This document shows, in pieces, positions 1 through 9,575 of a stretch of DNA of 64,000 nt (the first letter of the stretch is position 1; every line of letters begins with the position of its first letter). This stretch comes from Herbaspirillum sp. RV1423. Its GTDB lineage: Bacteria; Pseudomonadota; Gammaproteobacteria; Burkholderiales; Burkholderiaceae_D. The stretch lies in NCBI RefSeq assembly GCF_000577615.1, contig NZ_CBXX010000017.1, positions 49,003 to 113,002 on the forward strand, written 5' to 3'. A program made the position numbers and the translations under genes. Below the pieces are notes generated by a model. The model searched no databases. It was not told the origin of the DNA and saw only the letters and a program-made list of their open reading frames with translations.

Positions 1-543
1 TTGGACGGCCTCGAAGCTGCGCGCGGCGACGATGCGTCGTGTGGTGCTGTCGATCAGTTGCGCATCGAAGACGATATGCACGACAGGCAAGTCATTGTCG
101 TATTCGCTTTGAAATGCGCGCAAGGTTCCGCCAAGCTCCTGATCCACTCGCACATTACTGTCGTCGCTGCTCAGATAACGGATATGGCCGTCGGCGGCAA
201 AGGCCTGCAGCAGCCGGTTGCGCAACAGGACAGGTGCGGGATCGCTCCAGCGCACCGCGCCGTAAGATTGCACCAGATTTGCTTTCGGCAAGACCAGAAT
301 GCGGTCGCTGTCGATCACCCGGCTGCTTTGCGGCGTGACCACACGTAGCGAACGCATGCTGCCGGTTGCTGCGCCGCTGTTGCCGGTCGTGGCGGGTAAC
401 TGATACACCGCCAATGGCTCGGCATTGGGCAAAATGGAACACCCGCTAGCCATCGCCAGTGCCATCATGGACGCCAATGCGACAAGACGTCGGCGCGTGA
501 ACAGGCTCGCCATGGCAGGCGAAAGAAGAAGGCTGTGACTCAT
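1..543 (-). CDS. ABC-type transport auxiliary lipoprotein (PqiC/DUF330-like), 3' end cut by window
   Basis: The frame runs open for 181 codons from the ATG at 543 to the window edge, so the C-terminus is missing. The N-terminus has arginines (TRRRL), a hydrophobic stretch and a lipobox-like ASGC at about residue 38, which points to an outer-membrane lipoprotein. The mature part (YQLPATTG, then SRVIDSDRILVLPKANLVQSY and RWSDPAPVLLRNRL-like segments) fits the ABC_trans_aux/DUF330 family, periplasmic partners of MCE lipid transporters. Its ATG overlaps the stop of the upstream MCE gene as ATGA (540-543), so the two are translationally coupled. The family call is by recognition; no search was run. 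Confidence 0.8.
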   Translation of the reverse strand, partial: MSHSLLLSPAMASLFTRRRLVALASMMALAMASGCSILPNAEPLAVYQLPATTGNSGAATGSMRSLRVVTPQSSRVIDSDRILVLPKANLVQSYGAVRWSDPAPVLLRNRLLQAFAADGHIRYLSSDDSNVRVDQELGGTLRAFQSEYDNDLPVVHIVFDAQLIDSTTRRIVAARSFEAVQ

Positions 544-1457
544 GGGTGGAACTCCTGAATTTTTTCGCTGCCCAGCAGATAGGCGCCGGGGTTGTCTTCC
601 AGCTTGCGGCTGATAGCGCGTACCGAGGCCAGCGTGGCACGCAATTCGCTGACTGCGGGGCCGAGCTCGGCCACGCCTTGTATGCCGCTGTTGAGGACTT
701 GCTTGTTATCGTCCAGCAGACGCTCGATCTGCGCGCTGCTGGCTGCCAGCGAAGCCATCGCTTGCTGTGCATTGTTCAGCGCATTGCTGCCCTGGTTGGT
801 CAGCAGTTTATTGGCTTGGGTCATGGCACCGTTGGCCTGGCGCGCGGCGCTCGCCACTTCTTGCGACAGATCGCCCAGCGCTTCTCGCTGAGCAGCCAGC
901 GCATCGGTGATGCGTTCCACATGGGCCAGGGTTTGCGTGAGGTTGTCGGTATTTTCCGGCGACAGGGCGCGTTTGGCGTTGAGCAATACATCATTGACAT
1001 TGGTCATCAGATCGCCGCCATTGGCCAGCAGCGTATTGAGAGGCGAAGGTGTGGCGATGATCACCGGATCTTCGTCGTTGACGCTGACCAGTTTCGGGCT
1101 TTGCGGAGTACCGTTGGTGAGCTGGATCACCGAAGTGCCGGTGATGCCGGTCAGGTTCAGAATGGCTCCCGTGTCTTGTTTGATAGGGATATTGCCCTCG
1201 ACGCGGATGCGCGCCAGCACTTTGCGCGGGTCTTGCGGGTCCAGCGTCAGTTTGACGACATCGCCCACCTTGATTCCGCTGTACTGGACCGCGCTGCCGC
1301 GCGTCAGGCCGCTGACGGCTTCATTGAATACCACGGTGTAATAATTGATGTCGCGGTCGGAATGCGATTTATTGAGCCAGAGACAAAACACGAGAGCGGC
1401 GGCGCTGATGAGCACCGTAAATAAACCGATCAAGACATGATGGGCGCGAGTTTCCAT
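540..1457 (-). CDS. MCE/MlaD-family substrate-binding protein of a lipid ABC transporter
   Basis: 305 residues from METRAHHVLIG. One N-terminal transmembrane helix (about residues 8-26) is followed by the MCE domain (about 38-120), including the typical GLTRGSAVQYSGIKVGDV stretch. The C-terminal half is rich in Ala/Gln/Asn and predicted helical (about 150-290), as in MlaD/PqiB-type proteins that form periplasmic lipid-conducting assemblies. The start was chosen at 1457 because longer versions add a non-conserved leader that runs into the ATPase gene; the gap to that gene is 2 bp. It is the third gene of the operon permease-ATPase-MCE-lipoprotein. The transported lipid cannot be told from sequence. 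Confidence 0.9.
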   Translation of the reverse strand: METRAHHVLIGLFTVLISAAALVFCLWLNKSHSDRDINYYTVVFNEAVSGLTRGSAVQYSGIKVGDVVKLTLDPQDPRKVLARIRVEGNIPIKQDTGAILNLTGITGTSVIQLTNGTPQSPKLVSVNDEDPVIIATPSPLNTLLANGGDLMTNVNDVLLNAKRALSPENTDNLTQTLAHVERITDALAAQREALGDLSQEVASAARQANGAMTQANKLLTNQGSNALNNAQQAMASLAASSAQIERLLDDNKQVLNSGIQGVAELGPAVSELRATLASVRAISRKLEDNPGAYLLGSEKIQEFHP

Positions 1458-1459
1458 AA

Positions 1460-2254
1460 TCAGTGTTGCTCCTGCAAAGAGTGTGCCGCATTGCCGGCAG
1501 CGCGTCCGCGCGGCCCCAGAAAGTAATCGCGCACCCACGGATTGTCGGTGGCGGCGACGGTAGCGATATCGGCGGCCACCAGCACGCGTTTGTCGGCCAG
1601 TACGGCAACCCGGTCGCAGATTGCATAAAGGGTGTCGAGATCGTGCGTGACCAGAAATACCGTCAGGCCCAGCGCATCGCGTAAGGTCAGGATCAGGCGG
1701 TCGAAGGCTGCCGCGCCGATGGGGTCCAATCCCGCCGTCGGTTCATCGAGGAACAAGATATCAGGATCCAGCGCCAGCGCCCGGGCCAACGCGGCGCGCT
1801 TGATCATCCCGCCCGACAAGGTCGCCGGCAGCTTGTTGCCGGCATCGGCCGGCAAACCCGCAAGCGCCAGTTTGACCTTGGCCAGATGCTCGGCTTCAGC
1901 ACGTTCGAGATTGCCGTATTCGATCAGCGGCAGTGCAATATTTTCTAATACGCTGAGCGAAGAAAACAAGGCGCCGCGCTGGAACAGCACGCCAAAACGC
2001 CGTTCGAACACGGAGCGACGTTGCGGTGGCAGCGCCGACAAATCCTCGCCGAAGACGCGCACGGTGCCGGCCGCAGGATGTTGCAAGCCGACGATGCTGC
2101 GCAAGAGGACCGACTTCCCCGTGCCGGAACCGCCGACCACGCCGAGAATTTCGCCCCGCCGCACTTGCAGGTTAAGCTTGTCGTGCACGGTCTGACTGCC
2201 GAAGCGATTGGTCAGGCCGGCGACGTCGATGATCACTTCGGGCGTCGCTACCAT
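1460..2254 (-). CDS. Lipid-transport ABC ATPase (MlaF-like)
   Basis: 264 residues. Walker A GGSGTGKS at residues 41-48, signature LSGGMIKR, Walker B DILFLDEPTAGLDP and the switch histidine in FLVTHDLD are all intact, so it should be an active ATPase powering the MCE transporter. The start at 2254 (MVATPEV) overlaps the end of the permease gene by 7 bp and has GGAG just upstream within that gene; a longer in-frame extension would only read through permease sequence. LSGGMIKR, with M-I-K after the glycines, is typical of MlaF/MKL-type ATPases. Confidence 0.92.
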   Translation of the reverse strand: MVATPEVIIDVAGLTNRFGSQTVHDKLNLQVRRGEILGVVGGSGTGKSVLLRSIVGLQHPAAGTVRVFGEDLSALPPQRRSVFERRFGVLFQRGALFSSLSVLENIALPLIEYGNLERAEAEHLAKVKLALAGLPADAGNKLPATLSGGMIKRAALARALALDPDILFLDEPTAGLDPIGAAAFDRLILTLRDALGLTVFLVTHDLDTLYAICDRVAVLADKRVLVAADIATVAATDNPWVRDYFLGPRGRAAGNAAHSLQEQH

Positions 2255-3393
2255 CCCATCTCCATGTAAAACAGAGCGGCCAGTGCATCGATGACAATCA
2301 CCAGGAAAATCGATTGCACCACGCTGGAGGTGGTGTGCGAACCTACGGATTGGGCGCTGCCGCTGACCTTGAAGCCTTCCAGGCAGCCGATCAGCGCGAT
2401 GACGAAGGCAAATATCGGCGCTTTCGCGATCCCCACCAGGAAATGCCGGACACTGACATCTTGCTGCAACAGGGACAGGAACATCGCAGGACTGATTTGC
2501 AGGCTCAGTGCACACACCAGGGCGCCGCCCAGCATGCCGGAGAGCATGGCGATAAAGGTCAGCGCCGGCATGGCCACCAGCAGCGCCAACAGGCGCGGCA
2601 ACACGAGCAAGGCCATGGGGTCCAGGCCGAGGGCGCGGATGGCGTCGATTTCTTCATTTGCCTTCATCGAGCCGATTTGCGCGGTGAAGGCGCTGGCTGT
2701 GCGTCCAGCCATCAGGATGGCGGTCAGCAGCACGCCGAATTCGCGCAGGAAGGAAAACGCCACCAGGTCCACGGTATAGATGCTGGCGCCGAAGTCAGCC
2801 AGCACGGTCGCTCCCAGAAACGCCACCACTGCCCCCACCATGAAGGTGAGCAAGGCCACGATAGGCACGGCATTGAGACAGGTCTGTTCGATTTGCGCGA
2901 CGACTGCCGTGAGCCGCCAGCGCGAGGGATGCACGAGACTGGTCGCTAACGCTTGCAGGCAGAGCCCGGTGAAGCCGAGCAGCGCAATGGCATTGGCATA
3001 CAAATCTAGCATGGTGCTGCCGATGCCGGCCAGCACATCGCCGGTACAGGAAGTGGCAGCGGGTGTCGGCGTCTCCGGCTGATTCAGCGCCTGCGCTACG
3101 GTCGCCAGCAGCGAACGCCAGGCCGGCGTCAGTTCGTCGCCATGCTGCGCGACTTGCTGCGCACGCGCAACGCCGATCAGTTCCACCAACAAGGCGGCGC
3201 CTGCCGTATCGAGCGCAGTCAGCCCGGAAAAACTGAGCAGCTCGGCGCCATTGGTCTGCATCGCCGTCATTTGCGTTTGCAGGCGGCGATAGTTGGCCAG
3301 CGTCCAGTCGCCCTGCATGCGCAGCAACGGCGCGCCGGCGGCTTGTTCCAAAGAGACGCTCGCAGCGACGCGTTCAGGCGCGGTCAGCGACAA
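2248..3393 (-). CDS. STAS-MlaE fusion: lipid ABC transporter permease
   Basis: 381 residues. The N-terminal ~105 residues look like a STAS domain (LSFSGLTALDTAGAALLVELI), the role played by separate MlaB in E. coli. Residues ~120-381 are the MlaE permease (PF02405 type) with several hydrophobic segments and the conserved EIDAIRALGLDP coupling segment. It is the first gene of the four-gene MCE operon. The STAS-MlaE fusion is a known arrangement in Proteobacteria rather than a novelty. A role in outer-membrane lipid trafficking is inferred from the family. Confidence 0.9.
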   Translation of the reverse strand: MSLTAPERVAASVSLEQAAGAPLLRMQGDWTLANYRRLQTQMTAMQTNGAELLSFSGLTALDTAGAALLVELIGVARAQQVAQHGDELTPAWRSLLATVAQALNQPETPTPAATSCTGDVLAGIGSTMLDLYANAIALLGFTGLCLQALATSLVHPSRWRLTAVVAQIEQTCLNAVPIVALLTFMVGAVVAFLGATVLADFGASIYTVDLVAFSFLREFGVLLTAILMAGRTASAFTAQIGSMKANEEIDAIRALGLDPMALLVLPRLLALLVAMPALTFIAMLSGMLGGALVCALSLQISPAMFLSLLQQDVSVRHFLVGIAKAPIFAFVIALIGCLEGFKVSGSAQSVGSHTTSSVVQSIFLVIVIDALAALFYMEMGW

Positions 3394-3702
3394 AGGCGTC
3401 TCCGTAGCGAGAGAGAAGGGGTGTCAGATTTTTGTGCGCCATTGGCATCTGTTCTGCGGTCAAGGGACTGTTCGACAAGGAATGCGATGAAATGATATCG
3501 GGAAAATTGTCATGCAAATCAAGAAAGTCGGCTCGCTGTTCCCGTTTTCTCGCGTTCCGATTTTACGCCGCGCTTGTCGTGCTGTATATCGGTGCGACAG
3601 TCGATGTGGGTGGGGTGGTGAGTGCGAATTGGAAGGGGGCGTCAGAGCGTGAGAATATGGCGTCGTGTGTCGCAACCACTTGCGTTGCGCGTAATCTGGA
3701 GG
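3394..3702. other. Intergenic region with no supported gene
   Basis: About 310 bp between the start of the MCE operon (reading leftwards) and the tmRNA terminator. Short open frames exist on both strands but none has a ribosome-binding site or recognisable product. The promoter of the MCE operon should lie here; I cannot place it with confidence. Confidence 0.5.
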
Positions 3703-3751
3703 CAAAAAAGACCACGAAAAACACCGGATATCAATGTCTTACGTGGTCTTT
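3703..3751 (-). terminator. Probable terminator of the tmRNA gene
   Basis: On the minus strand AAAGACCACG pairs with CGTGGTCTTT across a loop of about 25 nt and is followed by a run of T. It lies about 25 bp past the tmRNA CCA end. The long loop makes it atypical. Confidence 0.55.
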
Positions 3752-3776
3752 GATGGTCTTTCGTACTACGGTGTAT

Positions 3777-4137
3777 TGGTGGAGCCGGCGGGAATCGAAC
3801 CCGCGTCCGCAAGCACTCTACAGACAGTTCTACATACTTAGCGCTGCCATTTGATTTAACCCGAACGACGCGGACGCGCACGCTTCGTTAAGGCGAGTCA
3901 CCTTAAGTTTAACTTCAAATCAAGTGACCCGATTCAAAGCGATTCTCTGTAAATGACTCTACTGCTGTTGCCAGCCCACCCCAGAGACGAGATGGTGTAG
4001 AGCTAACCGCGATTAAGCGGCTAGTGCGTACGAGTTATCGTTAGCAGTTATTTAATTTCTGATTGGATTTACGAGGTAGTCAGGCCTCGGTATGCCCTGC
4101 TCTGCTTTGCAACCCACGTCGAAACCAAGTCGGCCCC
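3777..4137 (-). ncRNA. ssrA: Transfer-messenger RNA (tmRNA)
   Basis: The 5' end on the minus strand is GGGGCCGACTTGGTTTCGAC (from 4137). The 3' end is a T-arm (GGTTCGATTCCCGCCGG) closing with CGGCTCCACCA, so the acceptor stem GGGGCCG/CGGCTCC pairs and CCA is encoded. The tag reading frame at 4045-4013 encodes ANDNSYALAA and then TAA, ending in the ALAA degradation signal recognised by ClpXP-type proteases. The molecule rescues stalled ribosomes with SmpB. The length of 361 nt is normal for a one-piece tmRNA. Confidence 0.97.
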
Positions 4138-4149
4138 ATGCAGATCTGC

Positions 4150-4155
4150 ATTATA
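4150..4155 (-). promoter_or_regulatory. -10 element of the ssrA promoter
   Basis: A perfect TATAAT on the minus strand ends 13 nt before the mature tmRNA 5' end, consistent with a short precursor trimmed by RNase P. No good -35 hexamer was seen at 16-18 bp. Confidence 0.6.
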
Positions 4156-4209
4156 ACTCAGTGTGGAGGCGGACCATCGGTTTATCAAGGGTTGTCAGGC
4201 GTTGCCGCG

Positions 4210-7200
4210 TTATTGTTGCAGGCTCAGGTCGACGCGGCTGGTCTGGCCCTTGTCCTTGATGCCGTCGGCATTGAGTTTGGGGGCGATCAGAAAAATGCGG
4301 TCAGCCGAGATGATACTTTGGTCCTGCAGGTAGTTGCGCACCAGATCGGCGCGGCGCTGGGCCAGGTTGCGCAGGTCGTCCTGGGTAATCTCGGTGTTGT
4401 CGACGATCAACTTTTGCATTTCTTCCGGCGGCAGCGACTTCGCGAAGCCGATCACGTTGCGCGGCTTCTTGAATTTCTCGTCCTTGTAGACCTTTTCCAT
4501 ATATTTGGCGCGATCGGCATCGCTGAGTTCGGTGTCCTTGGCTGAGGGCTGGCCTTCTTTCTCGATGATGTCCTTGCGCTTGAGGGCGCGCATCTTGCGA
4601 TTGAGGATTTCCTTGCGCAGGCCGGCGTCGTCCACGGCGGGATCGGCGCGCCCCATGACGTCGATCTTGAGGGCTGGACGCTGGTGCAGGGCGTAGCCGA
4701 GGGTGTCGAGTTTCTTTCTGATATCGGGGGTGATTTCGGATGAGCCCGGTTCGAATTCGATATAGCTGAGTTCAGCGTTGCTGTCGCTGCCGAACATGGA
4801 ACTGATCAGCGCGAACGGCGAGGTGACGGCCTTGACGATCAGGTTCACGAAGACGCGCATGATGATGCCGCCGATCGAGAATTGCGGATCGGACAGCGAA
4901 CCGGAAATCGGCAGGTTGAGGTTGATGTTGCCGTCGCGGTCCTTGAGCAGCGACACCGCCAGCATCACGGGCAGTTTGGTGACGTTGGGGCCGTCGACGT
5001 GGTCGCCGAAGGTCAGTTGTTCGATGCGCACGTCGTTTTGCGCCACCAGCTTGTCATTCTCTATTTTGTATTGCACGTCCATCGACAGCTTGCCCTTGGT
5101 GATCGGGTAGCCGGCATATTTGGCTGAATAGGGTGTCAGGCGCGGCAGTTGCACGCCGTTGGCGCTGGCCTTGATGTCGAGGAACATTGGCTTGAACAGC
5201 GGATTGAGCGTGCCGGAAATCTGCAACGGCGCGTCATTGTCGATCTTGCCGCGCAGGTCGATGGTGGCGGGTTGCGGCTTGTCGGATGCAATGCTGCCGA
5301 TGCTGCCGCTCATGCCGGTCATGTTGGCGGTGTAATTGGGTTTGACGAAGTTGTCGGTGAAGTTGATGTTGCCGCGTTGCAGGATGGTCTGGCCGATGCG
5401 GATCACCGGTGCATTGGGATCCGGCGCGGCAGGCGTGACCGGCGCAGTCGAGGTGGTGGTTTTGGCGACGGTGGTGGACGGTTTGCCGTCGCTCGCTTCA
5501 GGAGCGGTGACGGAACTGTGCGGCTGATCCTTGGAAACGATGATGTCTTGCAGATTGAGCTTGCCCTGATCGGACAGGATGGTGCGGGCGTAGAAATCGG
5601 ACAGGGAAATTTTCTCCAGCGTGACCAGCGGTTTTCCGCCGACCCTGGCTTGGATGCCTTGCAGGTTCAATGTCCGCCAGCGCAGGAAGTCGGTCGAGGT
5701 CAGCTTGTCGAGGACGCGGAAATTGTTGAGATTGGCCGAGCCGTTGTATTGCAGCGCTAGCGTCTGTTTGTTGATCGGGGGCGTCACTGCCAGTTTGCCT
5801 TTGATGCCGAGCGTGCCGCTGGTCAGCGTGACGTTCAGGTAATCGGTGAAATAGGTCTGGAACGGTGCGATCGGCAGGTCTTGCGCGTCGAGCGTGAGGT
5901 CGATGGTTTTCAATTGCGGCGCAGCCTGGCCGTTGACGGAGAGTTTGCCGTTCTTGTTGAGCCTCGCCTGTAGCGAGAATTTTGTGGTCTGATCGAGTTG
6001 GCTGGAGATGTTGTCGATTTTCAGGTTGATGCCCTCGGCGCGCAGTTTTTGTGCTGGCGATGTGCCGCTGTCTTCATAGGCGATGGCGCTATCGGTGATC
6101 GACAGGCTGTGCAGTCTGGCTTGCCAGGGGGCGGGCGTCGCGTTCCCGGTTGACGTTTTTGCAGGAATGGCGGCATGGGCCTCCTTGGCGGGTTCGCCGC
6201 CGGTTGCCGGTTTTCCGGGAGGCACAAGCAGGTCTTGCAGGTTCAGTGCACCCTTGGCGTCGCGCCGCAGGTCGCCATTGAGACCGACGATGCGAAAGGC
6301 ATCGGCCTCTGCTTTACGGCCTTGCAGATCGATGCCGGCGTTGTCGAGGGCAATCGTTTTGGCGCCGATGACGCCCGTCGCCGATTTTGTCTTGGGCGTC
6401 ACTTTGAGATTGGCGATTTCCACACCCAGTTTGCCCAGTTTGACCTGGCCTGCGGCGATTTGTATGTCGGTCTGGCCGGAGATCTGGCCGCTGAACAATC
6501 CGTTAAGGGAGCGGTTGAGGTAGTTCTGGTATCCGCTTAGCTGGATGGATTTCAACGTCGCTTTTCCGCTGAGGTCGCCTTTGAGCGGGGTGAGTTCACC
6601 AGTGAAGCCGATATCTCCCTTGCCGTTTTCGGTGAGGGACAGGGCGACCTTGGCCGGCTTTGCGTCAGGAAGCGTCGAGAGGTCTTCGGCGTCGATAGTG
6701 ATTTTGCCGAACTCGACGAGCTGGCGCGGCGAAGCGTTGGCGTCGTCCGTCCATTTCACGCTGCCGTCGCGCACGATTAGTTTGCGAACGGTGATGGTTG
6801 GCGCTGGACCGGAGGGGGCAGGCTGCGAATCGGCTTTCGCCTCGGGTTTGCCGGTTGCCGATGCTGGGGGCTTTTTAGCCGGTGAAGTGGATCTTGCGTC
6901 GGCGCTGTTTTTGCCGATGCGGGTCCAGTTGATTTCACCTTTCGCGTTCATATCGGCCCAGATCTGGGGCTTGTCGATAGCAAGCTGGTCGATGACGCCG
7001 CTGAATTTGAGGAGATCGAGTTTGCCGATCTTGGCCGAAATGGAGCCTGCCTTGAGCAACTGTGCCGCGTTCTTTTCCTGCACCGAAATATCGGCGAGTG
7101 TGAGATCGCCGTCCAGGCCAATTTGCGGCTTGTCTTTGTCACGGCTGAAGGTCAGGTCAAGTTGCGTCGATAACATGGCGCTTTCCAGCTTGACCGGCAG

Positions 7201-7938
7201 CGCTACGGGAGAGAAGGGGAGATAGCTGGCCACGTCCAGTTTATCGATGTCGATCGCCAGCGTGGTGTCGAGCGAACTGGCAAAGGGTTTGCTGCGGCCT
7301 TTGAGCGTAAACGGCGTGCCGTTGACGGTCATCGACAGCACCGGTTGTACGAAGGTATCGACGTTGCGCGGTAGGTTAGAGACGAAGGGGACGCCGATGT
7401 TCAGCGCACGGATGTCGATGGTCTTGCCTGTGACTTTGTCGTTGAACAGAATGGCGCCGTTTTGCAGTTGCAGGTTGGCCAGCGAGAAGAACGTTTCGCC
7501 TTCGCTCTTGGGCATGGCGAGAATGCGGTCAATGATGTCGGAGAAGTTGTAGCGGCCGATGCCTTCGTTGCTCAGGCGCACCACATGGACTTTGGGTTCG
7601 ATCAGTTTGACTTCGTCGAGAATGGCGGCCAGACGCAGCAGCGAGGTGGACGAGGCGTTGACGACCAGTTCCTTGGCGCTGAAGGCGGCGGTTTGCTGGT
7701 CCGGCTCATACAGCGTGACGTCATGTACGCGCAGCGCAAGGATGAAAGGATTGAAACTGAGATCGCCGATGCTGAGCTTGCGGCCGATCCTTTCCTGGGT
7801 CTGGTCGACGGCTATTTTCTTGACTAGCGGAGGCAGCGCGAGCCAACTGATCAACGCAAGCAGGAGCAGGACGCCGATAGTGTATGCGGACCAGCGCAAG
7901 GTGCGTATTTGCCAGGCGGGACGGGGATGATTCGCCAT
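4210..7938 (-). CDS. DUF748/AsmA-like envelope protein with OmpA-like C-terminus
   Basis: 1242 residues. A single membrane anchor lies near the N-terminus (about 16-37, IGVLLLLALISWLALPPLV), followed by a very long periplasmic part with repeated AsmA/DUF748-type beta segments (for example LNIGVPFVSNLPRNVDTFVQP and GNINFTDNFVKPNYTANMTGM). The last ~150 residues resemble an OmpA-like peptidoglycan-associated domain (YIEFEPGSSEITPDIRKKLDTL). Linkers around 350-390 and 830-870 are rich in Pro, Ala and Thr. The start at 7938 has AGGAAA 6 nt upstream and is preferred over an ATG 15 codons earlier. A role in intermembrane phospholipid transport or envelope assembly is inferred from AsmA-family proteins. 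Confidence 0.85.
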   Translation of the reverse strand: MANHPRPAWQIRTLRWSAYTIGVLLLLALISWLALPPLVKKIAVDQTQERIGRKLSIGDLSFNPFILALRVHDVTLYEPDQQTAAFSAKELVVNASSTSLLRLAAILDEVKLIEPKVHVVRLSNEGIGRYNFSDIIDRILAMPKSEGETFFSLANLQLQNGAILFNDKVTGKTIDIRALNIGVPFVSNLPRNVDTFVQPVLSMTVNGTPFTLKGRSKPFASSLDTTLAIDIDKLDVASYLPFSPVALPVKLESAMLSTQLDLTFSRDKDKPQIGLDGDLTLADISVQEKNAAQLLKAGSISAKIGKLDLLKFSGVIDQLAIDKPQIWADMNAKGEINWTRIGKNSADARSTSPAKKPPASATGKPEAKADSQPAPSGPAPTITVRKLIVRDGSVKWTDDANASPRQLVEFGKITIDAEDLSTLPDAKPAKVALSLTENGKGDIGFTGELTPLKGDLSGKATLKSIQLSGYQNYLNRSLNGLFSGQISGQTDIQIAAGQVKLGKLGVEIANLKVTPKTKSATGVIGAKTIALDNAGIDLQGRKAEADAFRIVGLNGDLRRDAKGALNLQDLLVPPGKPATGGEPAKEAHAAIPAKTSTGNATPAPWQARLHSLSITDSAIAYEDSGTSPAQKLRAEGINLKIDNISSQLDQTTKFSLQARLNKNGKLSVNGQAAPQLKTIDLTLDAQDLPIAPFQTYFTDYLNVTLTSGTLGIKGKLAVTPPINKQTLALQYNGSANLNNFRVLDKLTSTDFLRWRTLNLQGIQARVGGKPLVTLEKISLSDFYARTILSDQGKLNLQDIIVSKDQPHSSVTAPEASDGKPSTTVAKTTTSTAPVTPAAPDPNAPVIRIGQTILQRGNINFTDNFVKPNYTANMTGMSGSIGSIASDKPQPATIDLRGKIDNDAPLQISGTLNPLFKPMFLDIKASANGVQLPRLTPYSAKYAGYPITKGKLSMDVQYKIENDKLVAQNDVRIEQLTFGDHVDGPNVTKLPVMLAVSLLKDRDGNINLNLPISGSLSDPQFSIGGIIMRVFVNLIVKAVTSPFALISSMFGSDSNAELSYIEFEPGSSEITPDIRKKLDTLGYALHQRPALKIDVMGRADPAVDDAGLRKEILNRKMRALKRKDIIEKEGQPSAKDTELSDADRAKYMEKVYKDEKFKKPRNVIGFAKSLPPEEMQKLIVDNTEITQDDLRNLAQRRADLVRNYLQDQSIISADRIFLIAPKLNADGIKDKGQTSRVDLSLQQ

Positions 7939-8017
7939 GATCGTTTCCTCGTGAGGACGGTCGCTGATGCCGTTGGTGGGCAAGCGCCTTCGTTTAATTG
8001 TGTAATGCCGGTACCGG

Positions 8018-8701
8018 TTACGGATGCCGGCCGTGATGCAATGATGAACTGATCAGATCCAGAAGTTGCAACGGAGCGTGCAGCAAGGCATCGGCCTCCC
8101 AGGACGCCGGCTCCACATGCCCGCAGTAGCCCCAGGCGGCGGCGATGGTCGGCATGCCGGCGGCGCGCCCGGCCTGGATGTCGCGCAGATCGTCGCCGAC
8201 GTACCAGCATTCGTCGGCCGCCAGTTGCAGCCGGCTCGCGGCTTCGAACAACGGCGCCGGATGCGGCTTGGTGTGCGCAGTGGTATCGCCGGAAATTACA
8301 CATCCCGCATGGCCGAGGCCAATTTGCGGCACTAGCGGATCGGTGAAGCGGGATGCCTTGTTGGTCACGATGCCCCAGGCGAGGCCGCGCTCTTGAAGTC
8401 GCTTGAGCAAGTCGGGAATGCCGTCGAACAATCTGCTTTTGACAACCAGTCTGGATGCGTAATTGTTGAGAAAGCTGACCCGCAGCTCTTCATAGCCGGC
8501 GTCATCCGGCTTGACGCCGAAGGCGGCGCCGATCAGGCCGCGCGCGCCGGCGGAGGCCATCGGGCGCAATTGTTCATAGGCGGCCGGCTCCAAGCCGCGC
8601 TCAGTGCGCAACTGATTGACGGCTTCGGCGAGGTCCGGTGCGGTATCGGCAAGGGTGCCGTCGAGATCGAACAGGATGGCGCGCGGTGTTTTCAAAGACA
8701 T
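8018..8701 (-). CDS. gph: HAD-family phosphatase, phosphoglycolate phosphatase
   Basis: 227 residues from MSLKTPRAILFDLDGT. HAD motif I is DLDGT at the N-terminus, motif II is in IVTNKAS, motif III is the lysine in AHTKPHPAP, and motif IV is VGDDLRDI. A cap of ~70 residues follows motif I. In Burkholderiales a gph-like phosphatase follows ubiG, as here. A longer start at 8797 would overlap ubiG by 19 bp and add 32 residues before the HAD core, so the shorter one was chosen; neither has a strong ribosome-binding site. Substrate is inferred; other small phosphoesters are possible. Confidence 0.85.
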   Translation of the reverse strand: MSLKTPRAILFDLDGTLADTAPDLAEAVNQLRTERGLEPAAYEQLRPMASAGARGLIGAAFGVKPDDAGYEELRVSFLNNYASRLVVKSRLFDGIPDLLKRLQERGLAWGIVTNKASRFTDPLVPQIGLGHAGCVISGDTTAHTKPHPAPLFEAASRLQLAADECWYVGDDLRDIQAGRAAGMPTIAAAWGYCGHVEPASWEADALLHAPLQLLDLISSSLHHGRHP

Positions 8702-8778
8702 TATCGGCACGGTGATGGCGGTTATTTCAGCAGTTATCTCAACAAGCGCAGCCGGCTGGCCCGCTTCGTCGTTCGGAT

Positions 8779-9474
8779 TCACAGCGGCTTGCGACAAGCC
8801 ACCATGTAATTGACGCTGGTGTCCTGGTTGATCGAATACAGTTTGGTCAGGGGATTGTAGGACAAGCCCTTGATGCCTTCGAGTTCAAGACCGGCTTCGC
8901 GAATGAAACGCGCCAGTTCTGCCGGCGTAATGAATTTGGCGTAATCGTGGGTGCCCTTGGGTAGCAAGCGCAGCAGGTATTCGGCGCCGATGATGGCGAA
9001 CAGGTAGGCTTTGGGATTGCGGTTGAGCGTGGAAAAGAAGACATGACCGCCCGGTTTTGCCAACGTTGCGCAGGCGCGCACAATGGAGGCTGGGTCGGGA
9101 ACGTGTTCCAGCATTTCCATGCAGGTCACGGTATCGAATTGCCCCGGTTCACGTACCGCCAGTTCTTCTGCGGCAATTTTTTCGTAACGGACCTGGACGC
9201 CGGACTCCATGCCGTGCAGGTCGGCGACCTTGAGCGCTTTTTCGGAGAGGTCGATGCCTGTCACCTTGGCGCCTTTGTGCGCCATCGATTCGGCGAGGAT
9301 GCCGCCGCCGCAGCCGACGTCGACGACGTTCTTTCCAGGCAATGCGGCACGCGCATTGATCCACTCCAGGCGGAGCGGATTGATTTCGTGCAAGGGGCGA
9401 AATTCGGAAGTGGGATCCCACCAACGATGGGCGAGGTCGCTAAATTTTTGCAATTCTAGAGGATCGGCATTCAT
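8779..9474 (-). CDS. ubiG: Ubiquinone biosynthesis O-methyltransferase
   Basis: 231 residues from [21 protein letters not shown], the typical UbiG opening. The SAM-binding motif [16 protein letters not shown] is intact, followed by [12 protein letters not shown] and the [18 protein letters not shown] segment characteristic of UbiG. It performs both O-methylations in ubiquinone synthesis. An in-frame start 57 bp upstream was rejected because family members begin near this methionine. Confidence 0.95.
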   Translation of the reverse strand: MNADPLELQKFSDLAHRWWDPTSEFRPLHEINPLRLEWINARAALPGKNVVDVGCGGGILAESMAHKGAKVTGIDLSEKALKVADLHGMESGVQVRYEKIAAEELAVREPGQFDTVTCMEMLEHVPDPASIVRACATLAKPGGHVFFSTLNRNPKAYLFAIIGAEYLLRLLPKGTHDYAKFITPAELARFIREAGLELEGIKGLSYNPLTKLYSINQDTSVNYMVACRKPL

Positions 9475-9531
9475 AGGGTGAATGATAGCCGAAGCTGCTC
9501 GATTGCTGTCCGGCGCAAACCAAATTTCCAT

Positions 9532-9557
9532 AAAAAAACCCCGCCGGAGCGGGGTTT
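9532..9557 (-). terminator. Rho-independent terminator of the OmpA-family gene
   Basis: On the minus strand AAACCCCGC-TCCG-GCGGGGTTT is followed by a run of T. It begins about 19 nt after the stop of the OmpA-family gene and also separates it from ubiG. Confidence 0.9.
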
Positions 9558-9575
9558 GATTCGATTGAAAATCGA

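Noticed and set aside
3432..3854. Open frame on the plus strand running into the tmRNA region
   Set aside because: It crosses the tmRNA 3' end and terminator; no ribosome-binding site and no recognisable protein.
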